NCBI RefSeq assembly: GCF_001277345.1
Contig: NZ_LIUT01000001.1
Span: forward strand, 1,603,876 to 1,644,717
DNA length: 40,842 nucleotides
Direction: 5' to 3'
DNA from: Paenibacillus solani
Lineage (GTDB): Bacteria > Bacillota > Bacilli > Paenibacillales > Paenibacillaceae
Below the pieces are notes generated by a model. It was given only the letters and a program-made list of their open reading frames with translations, was not told the origin of the DNA and did no database searches. Shown piece after piece: positions 16,053 through 23,876 of this stretch. The position numbers and the translations under genes are program-made. Each line of letters begins with the position of its first letter. The first letter of the stretch is position 1.

Positions 16053-16970
16053 TCAGGAGGAACGAAGCCAGTGACGGTAGGTTTCCTCAATCCCTTTTTC
16101 CAGACTGAATAACGGAGCCCATCGAAGCGATTCCCGAGCCCTAACATTGCTGAGGCAGCTATGCAGAATATCGCCGCTCTTAGCAGGTAGATAATTGACA
16201 GCAATCGGGTCGGGATGCAGTTTGCCGATAAGATCGACAAGCGTATTGACCGTATGAGCGGTGCCCGTACTGACATGAAGAATACTCCCGTCTCCGTGCT
16301 CAATGGAAGCGATGTTCGCTTCAACAACATCTTTTACATAAATGAAGTCCCTTGTTTGCTGGCCATCACCGAATATGTGGAATGGCTTACCCTGACGCAG
16401 ACGATCGCCAAATACTGCGACCACTCCGCCTTCCCCCTTCGCAGTCTGACCTGGACCGTAGACATTTCCATAACGAAGTATGGTGTATTGCAGGCCGAAA
16501 AAGTGTTCATACAGCTGAATATATCGCTCGCCCGTCAATTTGGATAAAGCGTAAAAGGAAATAGGGTTAACCTCATCCTCCTCCGTGAGTTGAGATTTCT
16601 CCAGGTTTCCGTACACACCTGATGTTGAAGCAAATACGATTTTGCGAACACCTGCTTTACGGCAAGCTTCGAGTATGTTGAGGGTGCCCATGATATTGGC
16701 ATCGGCGTCCAGCCCAGGCTCCATAATCGATCGCTGGACATCCGCCTGTGCCGCTAGATGAAACACGACCTCTGGCTTGAGTACGGATATATAAGCGGTT
16801 GTCTGCTGACTGTTCACATCGGCTACATGCAATATCGCCTCGCTATGAAGGCGACCCGGATCTCCGGTTGTCAGGTTATCAATCACATGAACCTCATAAC
16901 CTACACTTACGAGTCCGTTCACCAAGTGAGAGCCAATAAAGCCTGCCCCGCCTGTTACAACCATCTTCAT
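16053..16970 (-). CDS. NAD-dependent epimerase/dehydratase (UDP-glucose 4-epimerase-like)
   Basis: Extended short-chain dehydrogenase acting on a nucleotide sugar, 305 residues, cytoplasmic. Seen: Rossmann motif VTGGAGFIGSHL (residues 4-15), NAD-binding FHLAAQADV, catalytic Ser in FASTSGVYG, catalytic Tyr and Lys in FYALSK, and substrate-loop segments RYGNVYGPGQ and HIFGDGQQTRDFIYVKD. These fit GalE-like epimerases or related UDP-sugar enzymes; the exact substrate is not decidable. It is divergent from the LTA synthase-family gene, which makes a role in cell-wall or glycopolymer precursors possible, but this is only context. Confidence 0.88.
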   Translation of the reverse strand: MKMVVTGGAGFIGSHLVNGLVSVGYEVHVIDNLTTGDPGRLHSEAILHVADVNSQQTTAYISVLKPEVVFHLAAQADVQRSIMEPGLDADANIMGTLNILEACRKAGVRKIVFASTSGVYGNLEKSQLTEEDEVNPISFYALSKLTGERYIQLYEHFFGLQYTILRYGNVYGPGQTAKGEGGVVAVFGDRLRQGKPFHIFGDGQQTRDFIYVKDVVEANIASIEHGDGSILHVSTGTAHTVNTLVDLIGKLHPDPIAVNYLPAKSGDILHSCLSNVRARESLRWAPLFSLEKGIEETYRHWLRSS

Positions 16971-17072
16971 GTATTAACCCTCCAGCCTTTTAGAATGGGA
17001 TGCTCTATCCTACGTCATTCGGGAGGTTCGTGCATTGGACAATTGACAGGGGTCACTGAGGAATGGGCGGAT

Positions 17073-17101
17073 TAGATTGATGTTTACATTCCTGTTATAA
17101 T
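17073..17101 (+). promoter_or_regulatory. Extended -10 promoter of the LTA synthase gene
   Basis: TGTTATAAT with the consensus -10 TATAAT at 17096-17101 and an extended TGN motif before it; the -35 (TAGATT, 17073-17078) is weak. Confidence 0.6.
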
Positions 17102-17148
17102 AAAAAACGGCAAAACAATATATCAACGATAAAAAGAGGGAATGGAGA

Positions 17149-19074
17149 ATGGAACGTAACCTTGAACAAAGGTTGAAATTATGCATAACCGTTTTTTTGA
17201 CGCTCTTATTGAAGTTCATTCTTCTAAGAGTGTTTCTGTTTAATGGGGTCGCATGGGGAAAGGTCCTTACGGATGCATTATCCCTGCTAGCTCTGATTAG
17301 CCTTCTGGAGCTGTTACTGCCGGTTAAAGGCAAAAAAGCCGTGTATGCGGCCCTGAATGTCGTCTTATCCTTTATCATGTTTGCTTCTGCTGTCTATAAT
17401 GTTCATTTTGGATCCATACCAACGTATACTGCGCTGGCAGGTATCGGACAAGTTAATCAGGTGAGAGCCAGTATTACGGCTTTGCTGGAGCCTGAGCACT
17501 TTCTGTTCTTCCTGGATTTGCTTGTTCTATTGGTCGTATGGGCAACTCGAAGTATTCGTTCGCGTTCCCGAAGTGGATGGCACTTCGGTGAGGGTCGATC
17601 GCAATATTCCTTAACTTTCTCACGCAGGTTTGGCATGAAATGGCGTGTATCCATGGTCGTTGTCCTGCTCGTTTCAGGTACTCTCAGCGTACTCATTATT
17701 CGGAAAGATTGGGGGATTGAGAACGAAATTGTACGGGCAGAACAAATGGGATTCATGAATTACCAGGTGTCTGCGGTGGTTCGCAACTCCCAGGAGAATC
17801 GTGCACTGGCAGAAGGGAATCTGCAAGACACCATCCTGCGGTCTCAGCAGCTGATGGCCACCTATCCTTATATAAAGGAAGCAAAAGATAAACCGTCTAA
17901 TTTCGGAGCTGCAAAAGGAAAAAATCTGATCATCGTTCAAATGGAATCGTTGCAGAACTTTCCGGTTGGCCAATCCTTGAACGGCCAGGAGCTTACTCCA
18001 GTAATGAACAAGCTTGCGAGTGAGGGGCTGTACTTTCCGCATATCTTCCAGCAGATCGGGCAAGGCAATACATCGGATGCCGAATTTGCGGTAAATACGT
18101 CAATTTATCCTACAGGTACAGTTGCCATGTCTACCGGCTTTGGGAGCAAGGAGCTGCCGGGTCTGCCACGGCTCTTGAATAACCATGGTTATGTTACGAG
18201 CACTTTCCATGTAAATGATGTGAAGTTTTGGGATCGTAATAAAATGTACCCGGCGCTTGATTTTCAGCATATTTATGATAAACCGTATTTTAAGAATGAC
18301 AACTTTAACGAGTTCGGACCTTCGGATGAGGAGCTGTTCCGAGTTGGCGTAGAGAAATTGCTGGAGAATCAGAAGCAGCACCAATTAACTTACGCCCACT
18401 ACATTACCGTCTCCAATCATTCTCCTTATCGCGTAAAGGATGAATTTGCGAAGATTACCCTGCCTTCCGAGCTGGAAGGCACTCATCTGGGAAATTACCT
18501 GAAGTCGGTAAACTACTCCGATTATGCTCTGGGGACTTTGGTAGATCGTCTTAAGCAGAATGGACTGTGGGATGATACGGTTCTGGTTGTGTATGGAGAT
18601 CATTTCGGCATTAACCCAGCGGAGGCAGATGCGAAACTGATCTCATCCACCTTGGGTATTCCTTACCATGAACGGGTCAGTCGATTTAACATTCCGCTGA
18701 TCATACATGTTCCCGATATGGAGAAAGGGAAGGTCATTCAGCAGGTGGGAGGACAGGTTGATATTCTGCCAACCGTCGCGAACTTGCTGGGGATCTCGCT
18801 AGATGAGGAGGGCTTTAATGCATTTGGTCATGATTTGTTGAATGTAGACCATAACGTGATCGGCATGAGATACTATTTACCGACAGGCTCTTTCTTCAAT
18901 AATGATATTCTGTTCGTGCCAGGGGATGGATTTGAAGATGGAACGGCGGTCTCGTTACAAACGCTGGAGCCGGTAACGGATATCACTCCGTACCGAAGCG
19001 ATTATGACTATATCCTTCAATTAATGAAGCTGTCTGATGAATATGTGAAAATGCTGCCTAAGCGGGCTCCTTGA
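17149..19074 (+). CDS. LTA synthase family protein (polyglycerol-phosphate transferase)
   Basis: Membrane enzyme of the LtaS family, which transfers glycerol phosphate from phosphatidylglycerol to build lipoteichoic acid or its primer. Seen (641 residues): five N-terminal membrane helices (about 10-32, 38-56, 63-85, 115-135, 167-185), an extracellular linker, and an alkaline-phosphatase-type sulfatase domain (about 258-600). Expected catalytic residues are present: Glu266 in VQMESLQNF, nucleophile Thr308 in GQGNTSDAEF, Trp/Asp in FWDRNKMY, and Asp484/His485 in YGDHFG. Length and order match LtaS/YfnI-type proteins (about 640 residues). A good site, AGAGGGAATGGAG, precedes ATG 17149. Downstream, 19075-19239 holds no gene that I can support. 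Confidence 0.93.
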   Translation: MERNLEQRLKLCITVFLTLLLKFILLRVFLFNGVAWGKVLTDALSLLALISLLELLLPVKGKKAVYAALNVVLSFIMFASAVYNVHFGSIPTYTALAGIGQVNQVRASITALLEPEHFLFFLDLLVLLVVWATRSIRSRSRSGWHFGEGRSQYSLTFSRRFGMKWRVSMVVVLLVSGTLSVLIIRKDWGIENEIVRAEQMGFMNYQVSAVVRNSQENRALAEGNLQDTILRSQQLMATYPYIKEAKDKPSNFGAAKGKNLIIVQMESLQNFPVGQSLNGQELTPVMNKLASEGLYFPHIFQQIGQGNTSDAEFAVNTSIYPTGTVAMSTGFGSKELPGLPRLLNNHGYVTSTFHVNDVKFWDRNKMYPALDFQHIYDKPYFKNDNFNEFGPSDEELFRVGVEKLLENQKQHQLTYAHYITVSNHSPYRVKDEFAKITLPSELEGTHLGNYLKSVNYSDYALGTLVDRLKQNGLWDDTVLVVYGDHFGINPAEADAKLISSTLGIPYHERVSRFNIPLIIHVPDMEKGKVIQQVGGQVDILPTVANLLGISLDEEGFNAFGHDLLNVDHNVIGMRYYLPTGSFFNNDILFVPGDGFEDGTAVSLQTLEPVTDITPYRSDYDYILQLMKLSDEYVKMLPKRAP

Positions 19075-19239
19075 TAACTCGCTAAGGAAGGGGACCGAAG
19101 ATCATTGCTTAACAACCAGGCCTGATGCCACGGTCTCCTTGATTCATTGGGCAATTCCGTTAAAATGGTTGCGAATGGTCTGCTACTCCGAGATCAAGCT
19201 TTGGTGATGGCTATGATCTTGCAGCCAGAATTTTTGGTG

Positions 19240-19268
19240 TTGACATTCTTTTCTGCTCCACATACTAT
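19240..19268 (+). promoter_or_regulatory. Sigma-A promoter of the rhodanese-like gene
   Basis: Perfect TTGACA (19240-19245), 17-bp spacer, TACTAT (19263-19268). The start point would fall inside the adjacent inverted repeat. Confidence 0.7.
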
Positions 19269-19284
19269 ATACCCGTAGGGGTAA
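19269..19284. promoter_or_regulatory. CsoR/CstR-family-like operator
   Basis: ATACCCGTAGGGGTAA: arms TACCC and GGGTA around GTAG, directly after the -10 box. Known: CsoR-family repressors (copper CsoR, persulfide CstR) bind operators of the type ATACCC...GGGTAT. Because the gene is rhodanese-like, a persulfide-sensing CstR-type regulator is the better guess. No such regulator gene is in the window. Confidence 0.55.
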
Positions 19285-19334
19285 AAAGCTTTGATTTCGA
19301 AGATGTATTAGACTATATTATGGGGGAATGCTTC

Positions 19335-19721
19335 GTGCTAATCGCGTTGGCCGTTGTCATGATTAGTATACTCGGTCTATATTATCGAAGATATGTGCCG
19401 ATATCCGGACTGCGTTTCATGAAGTGCAGTGATCTTCGACTGGCCCTCAAGAAATGTCCGGATCTGAAGATGCTTGATGTAAGGGATGTGTCTGAATATA
19501 TGGCCAATCCAAGGAAAGAGACCATTAACATCTCCCTTGGCAGATTGTCTTATGTTTGGGAAAAAGAGCTAGACCCCGATGATGCGGTAGTCATCGTAAC
19601 TCCAAAACGTTCGGATGGAATCTTGGCTGCACGCAAGCTGAAAAAAGCTGGCTTCACATCACTGTTTTATTTACAAGAGGATTGCACAACGTGTAATTCC
19701 TCGAAACATGCGTCATTTTAA
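19335..19721 (+). CDS. Membrane-anchored rhodanese-like protein without catalytic Cys
   Basis: 128 residues. Seen: an N-terminal membrane helix (about 2-17), then one rhodanese-fold domain: LRFMKCSDLRLALKKCPDLKMLDVRD and SEYM, VVIVTP, RSDGILAARKLKKAGFTSLFYL. Active rhodaneses carry a Cys at the start of the loop after the VVIV strand; here the loop reads TPKRSDG, so the catalytic Cys is absent. A CTTC motif (CxxC) lies close to the C-terminus. Two other Cys are at about 31 and 41. GTG 19335 is preferred because GGGGGA lies seven bases upstream; ATG 19320 overlaps it. The CsoR/CstR-like operator suggests a link to sulfur or metal stress. Single gene with a terminator. Confidence 0.72.
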   Translation: MLIALAVVMISILGLYYRRYVPISGLRFMKCSDLRLALKKCPDLKMLDVRDVSEYMANPRKETINISLGRLSYVWEKELDPDDAVVIVTPKRSDGILAARKLKKAGFTSLFYLQEDCTTCNSSKHASF

Positions 19722-19733
19722 TATAATCTTAGT

Positions 19734-19767
19734 CTGACCGGCAGATGTTAGCCGGTCAGTTTTTTTT
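19734..19767 (+). terminator. Rho-independent terminator of the rhodanese-like gene
   Basis: Perfect CTGACCGGC / GCCGGTCAG stem, eight-base loop, eight T. Confidence 0.93.
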
Positions 19768-19780
19768 AGCGGAACGAGAT

Positions 19781-19810
19781 TTGACATTGATAATCGTTAT
19801 CATTTAGAAT
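19781..19810 (+). promoter_or_regulatory. Sigma-A promoter with embedded Fur box
   Basis: TTGACA (19781-19786), 18-bp spacer, TAGAAT (19805-19810). The spacer contains TGATAATCGTTATCA (19788-19802), one mismatch from the 7-1-7 Fur consensus TGATAATNATTATCA. Iron-bound Fur would block the promoter. Confidence 0.85.
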
Positions 19811-19863
19811 GGAGGTAGTTGGTAGTTCATTATTTAGGCCGATATCACTAAGGAGAGTGTTTA

Positions 19864-20208
19864 TTGAATATGTTAATTGAAACAAAGACGATCATTGTCA
19901 AAGCGGGCACGTCGAACCTGGTTGTAGAACGCTTCAGTAAACCGGGACCGATTGAAGAAATTGAAGGATTCATCGATCTGAATGTGCTTGTAAAGCAAGC
20001 AAAGCGTACAGATGAAACAGAAGAAGTTGTCGTTATGATTCGCTGGGAGTCCAAGGAAGCATGGAAGCGTTGGGAAACCAGTCCTGCGCATATCCAGGGA
20101 CATCGTGAGAAGCGCGGCAAGCCACAGCCAGAACATATCGTTAGTTCCAGCCATGGTATGTATGAAGTGATGGCTTCCAAAGGACCAAGACCTGTTCAGC
20201 AGGCATAA
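19864..20208 (+). CDS. Heme-degrading monooxygenase, HmoA/IsdG-like (ABM domain)
   Basis: Small cytoplasmic monooxygenase of the antibiotic-biosynthesis-monooxygenase fold, probably releasing iron from heme. Seen (114 residues): beta strand TKTIIVKAG, helix SNLVVERFSKPG, EEVVVMIRWESKEAWKRWETSPAHIQGH with the Trp and His expected around the heme, and a C-terminal strand SHGMYEVM. It resembles HmoA of Bacillus, which is Fur regulated. The Fur box in its promoter strongly supports an iron-acquisition role. TTG 19864 has AAGGAGAG six bases upstream; ATG 19870 is the alternative. Single gene with its own terminator. Confidence 0.85.
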   Translation: MNMLIETKTIIVKAGTSNLVVERFSKPGPIEEIEGFIDLNVLVKQAKRTDETEEVVVMIRWESKEAWKRWETSPAHIQGHREKRGKPQPEHIVSSSHGMYEVMASKGPRPVQQA

Positions 20209-20231
20209 TATATATTCTATGTATTTACGAT

Positions 20232-20258
20232 GAAGCGGCTAATAGCCGCTTCTTTTTT
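20232..20258 (+). terminator. Rho-independent terminator of the heme monooxygenase gene
   Basis: GAAGCGGCT / AGCCGCTTC stem, AAT loop, followed by TTTTTT. Confidence 0.92.
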
Positions 20259-20377
20259 ATGAGTTCCTGCGATTCGAAATTGTGTCGGTTAAAACAGCAG
20301 ATTTTAGGGGACGATAAATTGGTAAACATGTTGCTCCACTACGAGCAAGTCCACCTTCTGTTGGGAGGAAGCCACTG

Positions 20378-21628
20378 ATGTATCATATATACAGCCATAA
20401 TGATCTGGATGGTGTCAGCTGCGGTATCATTGCTAAATATGCCTTTGGTGAAGGGACGGATGTGCGTTATAACTCCGTTCATGGGTTGAATCAACAAGTT
20501 GCCAGATATCTAAAGCGGGCTTCCTTGCAGGAACATCCCTATGATGTTCTGTTCATTACGGATTTGTCTGTTGATTCCGAAATGGAGAAAGCATTAAATG
20601 TGTTTGTTGATGAGGGTGGTCAGGTGCAGCTAATCGATCACCATAAGACGGCTCTTCATCTGAATGACACCAGTTGGGGAATCGTGGAGGTCACGCATCG
20701 CGATGGCCGCTTGGCATCGGCTACCTCGCTTTTTTATGAATATTTAATTGAACATGGCCATTTATACAGGAGTGAAACGCTAGATCAATTCGTGGAGCTG
20801 GTTCGGCTCTATGATACCTGGGAATGGGAAGAGGAACAAAAGATTCAGGCCAAGCGTTTGAATGATTTGTTCTATATGTTGTCCATCGATGAATTCGAGG
20901 CCAAGATGATGCAGCGTCTTCGGGAATCAGGTGGCTTTTTCTTTGATGAATTCGAAGAGAAAATTCTGGATATGGAAGAGAATAAAATCGAGCGTTATAT
21001 TAGGCGAAAGCAGCATGAGTTGGTTCAAACTTTTGTGGATGAGCATTGTGTAGGCATTGTATACGCTGAGTCCTATCATTCGGAACTTGCAAGCGAGCTG
21101 GGGACTACCTATCCTCACCTCGATTATATAGCCATACTGAACATGGGTGGCAGGAAGATGAGCCTTCGTACGATCCACGATAAGGTGGATGTCTCTGAAG
21201 TGGCTGCACGCTATGGCGGGGGCGGTCATGCGAAAGCAGCAGGGTGCACGATAACCGAGAAAGTGTATCCGTTATTCGCAGCTGATCCATTTGAGCTTGA
21301 ACCGATCCGGTTTGATGCTCAGCGAAATCGGTTCAACCTCAAAGGTACTGAAACGGGCGTTTTATATGAAAGCTTAGGTGATGATCTGCTATTTGTTTAT
21401 GCTAATGCAGGAGAATGGGTAGTTGAATGGAACGGCGAGCCTTTACCTTTTCGATTTCATTCATTCGAGGAGGCGGAGCGGCATATGAAAAGGCAGTATG
21501 GCGCTTGGTTGTCGCGTGATGATGTGTTTGTATCCATGTTAAAGGAACAATGGATGCGAAACCGAACCCATGGTGGTCTTGGCCTTCTTCCTGATCTGGA
21601 AGAAGAGAAATTAATGGAAGATCTATAG
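20378..21628 (+). CDS. nrnB: DHH-family phosphoesterase NrnB (nanoRNase/oligoribonuclease)
   Basis: Cytoplasmic DHH/DHHA1 phosphodiesterase that degrades short RNA oligonucleotides; B. subtilis NrnB (YngD) is the closest match I recall. Seen (416 residues): metal-binding motif I YSHNDLDGVSCG (residues 4-15), motif II FITDLSVD, DHH motif LIDHHKTALHL, RLYDTWEWE as motif IV, and the DHHA1 substrate motif RYGGGGHAKAAGC. DYIAILNMG and RTIHDKVDVSEVA also follow YngD. The C-terminal 100 residues after DHHA1 form an extra region also found in YngD-type proteins. GGGAGG precedes the ATG by about eight bases. It lies 40 bp upstream of the next gene without a terminator, so both may be one transcript. 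Confidence 0.9.
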   Translation: MYHIYSHNDLDGVSCGIIAKYAFGEGTDVRYNSVHGLNQQVARYLKRASLQEHPYDVLFITDLSVDSEMEKALNVFVDEGGQVQLIDHHKTALHLNDTSWGIVEVTHRDGRLASATSLFYEYLIEHGHLYRSETLDQFVELVRLYDTWEWEEEQKIQAKRLNDLFYMLSIDEFEAKMMQRLRESGGFFFDEFEEKILDMEENKIERYIRRKQHELVQTFVDEHCVGIVYAESYHSELASELGTTYPHLDYIAILNMGGRKMSLRTIHDKVDVSEVAARYGGGGHAKAAGCTITEKVYPLFAADPFELEPIRFDAQRNRFNLKGTETGVLYESLGDDLLFVYANAGEWVVEWNGEPLPFRFHSFEEAERHMKRQYGAWLSRDDVFVSMLKEQWMRNRTHGGLGLLPDLEEEKLMEDL

Positions 21629-21668
21629 ACTTTTTAACTGGGATCTGAGAAGAATTGAGGAATAAACC

Positions 21669-22859
21669 GTGAAGAAAACGTTGGCCGGTTGGGCTTTAGC
21701 CCTTCTAACTGCAGGTATTCTGGCATGGACTCATGCTCAGAATCATTCGGAACCTTCCATTGCTAAGGCGGCTCACAGTCAAGGGCTGATTAAGAATGTT
21801 CCTGTGCCTTGGTCTGCTACCAAAAATACCATTCGGCTCAATACGTCTGACCCTGTAGATGCAGCCGTGCTGACATCTAAGACATTATGGCAGTCTACAA
21901 GTGACCATAGCCGCCCGCAATCGGTGATTCTTGTGGATCCAGCAGATTGGTCCATAGCCGCCGTTAGTACCAAACTTACACAGCTTAGCGAGGGACCTTT
22001 ACTGTTTGTGAATCATGACCGGATTCCGAAGGAGACTTTGGAAGAACTGCGGCGGTTAAAGCCCAGAGGAGTCGAAAATAACAAGGGGATTGAGATCATT
22101 ACGGTTGGGCCGATCTCGGAGAAGGTACTACAGGAGTTGGATGAACTCAACTACAAGGTGGAACATATAGCTGTTAAGGAAGCTGCGAAAGCCGCGGCCG
22201 TAATTGATCAATATGCAGCCAAAGTAACCGGGAAGTTATCGGAGGCGGTCATAGTCGGCACGATGGAGCATCCCGATTACACACTGCCAGCGGTGAGCTG
22301 GATTGTCCATCAACCGGAAACGCTGCTGTATGTCAGCGAGAAGGATGTGCCCGAAGAGACAATCCAAGCGCTTGAGAAGCGTCAAGGAGACGCTCACATC
22401 TATGTCATAGGTCCCTACAAGGCAGTGTCTCGGTCAGTGGAACAGAAACTGCAAAAGTACGGAAAAGTGACAAGAATATCCGGTAGCAATCCCGTTGAGA
22501 ATGCCATTCATTTTGCTAAGTTCAAGGACGCCGGGACAGGCTTTGGCTGGGGGATACAGAGGGCCGGTTACAGTTTCTCTATCACAACCTCAGAGTCACC
22601 TGTATTGTCGATCGCAGCTGCTTCCCTATCCCATATGGGAAGACATGCACCTCTTCTGTATACCGAACGAAACGGGGTGTCACATCCGGTCGTGAAGTAT
22701 ATTGAATCGATTCAACAACCTTCCACGGAGCCGACGATGGAGACCTTAAATAATCATGCCTGGATTATCGGCGATGAACATAACCTGACGACCAAGCTTC
22801 AAAGTGAACTCGATGAGATCCTGGATACAAAGGCTGGGCATGGGCAGTATGAACGATAG
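21669..22859 (+). CDS. Secreted protein with cell-wall-binding repeat 2 (CWB2) domains
   Basis: 396 residues, probably exported and wall-associated. Seen: an N-terminal signal sequence (KKTLAGWALALLTAGILAWTHA), then repeated alpha/beta segments of the CW_binding_2 type: PQSVILVDPADWSIAAVSTKL and GPLLFVNHDRIPKETLEEL; SEAVIVGTMEHPDYTLPAVSW and TLLYVSEKDVPEETIQAL; HIYVIGPYKAVSRSVEQKL and RISGSNPVENAIHFAKF, the last being the most typical repeat signature. Known: such repeats hold proteins non-covalently to the cell wall in Clostridia and related bacteria. No catalytic domain is visible. GTG 21669 follows TGAGGAA by about nine bases. It lies 40 bp after nrnB, so the two may be cotranscribed. Confidence 0.7.
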   Translation: MKKTLAGWALALLTAGILAWTHAQNHSEPSIAKAAHSQGLIKNVPVPWSATKNTIRLNTSDPVDAAVLTSKTLWQSTSDHSRPQSVILVDPADWSIAAVSTKLTQLSEGPLLFVNHDRIPKETLEELRRLKPRGVENNKGIEIITVGPISEKVLQELDELNYKVEHIAVKEAAKAAAVIDQYAAKVTGKLSEAVIVGTMEHPDYTLPAVSWIVHQPETLLYVSEKDVPEETIQALEKRQGDAHIYVIGPYKAVSRSVEQKLQKYGKVTRISGSNPVENAIHFAKFKDAGTGFGWGIQRAGYSFSITTSESPVLSIAAASLSHMGRHAPLLYTERNGVSHPVVKYIESIQQPSTEPTMETLNNHAWIIGDEHNLTTKLQSELDEILDTKAGHGQYER

Positions 22860-22885
22860 CTATCCATCATGTGATGCCAAATGCC

Positions 22886-22919
22886 AAAAAAAAAAGCCTC
22901 CTTCTCATGAAGGAGGCTT
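22886..22919 (-). terminator. Terminator of qoxABCD
   Basis: Perfect AAGCCTCCTTC / GAAGGAGGCTT stem, TCAT loop. The ten-A run at 22886-22895 gives a T tract on the minus strand. It may also slow plus-strand transcription from the CWB2 gene. Confidence 0.9.
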
Positions 22920-22921
22920 CT

Positions 22922-22967
22922 GCATCTGGATGAAGAATTCTACTTAAAGTTCTTCATCCAGTGATGC
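22922..22967. repeat. Second hairpin directly behind the qox operon
   Basis: GCATC-TGGATGAAGAA pairs with TTCTTCATCCA-GT-GATGC: an 11-bp core extended by 5 bp across a bulge. There is no T tract. It lies between the qoxD stop and the terminator and could protect the mRNA 3' end. Confidence 0.6.
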
Positions 22968-22990
22968 TATATGCATGGAATGTTACTTAA

Positions 22991-23278
22991 TTACGAGTAC
23001 CAGCCCCATACGAAGATGAACAGCGTACCGAAGATGGTCACCAGTCCTACGAACAGCGCGTAGGCGATGTTGATGTAAATGGACTTCTTGTTATCACTTT
23101 CTCCGACGTGCATGAACAGCATAAGCTGAACAGATGCCTGCAGGATCGCGGTAACAAACAGGATAGCCATTTTCGAAGCTGCCGGCATATCCAGCAGAAC
23201 GACGAGTGCTACAGCTGAAAGGACGAGAGAGGAGATATAACCCGCTACATGCTTAATTGGAAACAGCTGTTTTATCAT
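22991..23278 (-). CDS. qoxD: Cytochrome aa3 quinol oxidase subunit IV
   Basis: Small membrane subunit of the heme-copper quinol oxidase, 95 residues with three hydrophobic helices. The segment AILQASVQLMLFMHVGESDNKK is the typical subunit IV motif (AxxQxxxxLxxFMH). Known: subunit IV helps assembly of the CuB centre in related oxidases. It is the last gene of the operon; its ATG begins one base after the qoxC stop (TGACATG). Confidence 0.92.
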   Translation of the reverse strand: MIKQLFPIKHVAGYISSLVLSAVALVVLLDMPAASKMAILFVTAILQASVQLMLFMHVGESDNKKSIYINIAYALFVGLVTIFGTLFIFVWGWYS

Positions 23279-23279
23279 G

Positions 23280-23876
23280 TCACATCAGTCCTTTCAGATA
23301 TACAAAGCTGAAAATGAAGATCCACACAACGTCCAGGAAGTGCCAGTAAAGCGAGAAGATGAAGGACTTGTTAGCTGTGGAATGATCGAGTCCATGCTTT
23401 TTAATTTGAATCAGAATAGCAGTTCCCCACAGAAGACCAAAGGTAACGTGAGCCCCGTGAGTGCCGAGCAATGTAAACAAGCTGGATGAGAAGGCGCTGG
23501 TTGAGAGCGTTACTCCTTCATGCACATAGGTGAAGAATTCGAAGATTTCGATCCCAAGGAATCCTGCACCCAGCAGCAAGGTGATGATCATAAACATCAT
23601 CATTTGCTTTTTCAAGCCCAGCCGCATCGCATGAACAGCCAAACCGATCGTGAAGCTACTTGTTAAGAGCAAGAATGTTTCTAGCAGAACAGGTGTTATT
23701 TCAAAAATTTCTGCTCCGCTCGGTCCGCTGGCAAAGCGGTTAGCGAGAACGATATAGACTGTAAACAAGGTGGCAAAGAGCGCAATTTCAGCTCCAAGGA
23801 ACAGCCAGAATCCGAAAATTCGATTACGGTTTTCTTCTGTACCATATTCCAGCGGCTGAGTGGCATCTATTTTCAT
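23280..23876 (-). CDS. qoxC: Cytochrome aa3 quinol oxidase subunit III
   Basis: Membrane subunit III, 198 residues, five hydrophobic helices as usual for quinol-oxidase type subunit III. Seen: RIFGFWLFLGAEIALFATLF at the first helix, SSLFTLLGTHGAHVTFGLLWG with the conserved His, and YWHFLDVVWIFIFSFVYLKGL at the end. Its ATG overlaps the qoxB stop (ATGA), so translation is coupled. Confidence 0.95.
   Translation of the reverse strand: MKIDATQPLEYGTEENRNRIFGFWLFLGAEIALFATLFTVYIVLANRFASGPSGAEIFEITPVLLETFLLLTSSFTIGLAVHAMRLGLKKQMMMFMIITLLLGAGFLGIEIFEFFTYVHEGVTLSTSAFSSSLFTLLGTHGAHVTFGLLWGTAILIQIKKHGLDHSTANKSFIFSLYWHFLDVVWIFIFSFVYLKGLM

Noticed and set aside
19085..19140. Terminator after the LTA synthase gene
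   Set aside because: AAGGGGACCG / CGGTCTCCTT can pair but the loop exceeds 30 bases and no T tract follows.
19124..19277. Short open frame before the rhodanese-like gene
   Set aside because: About 50 codons without a start or ribosome binding site, and it runs through the promoter and operator. Could be a gene remnant, but I cannot support it.
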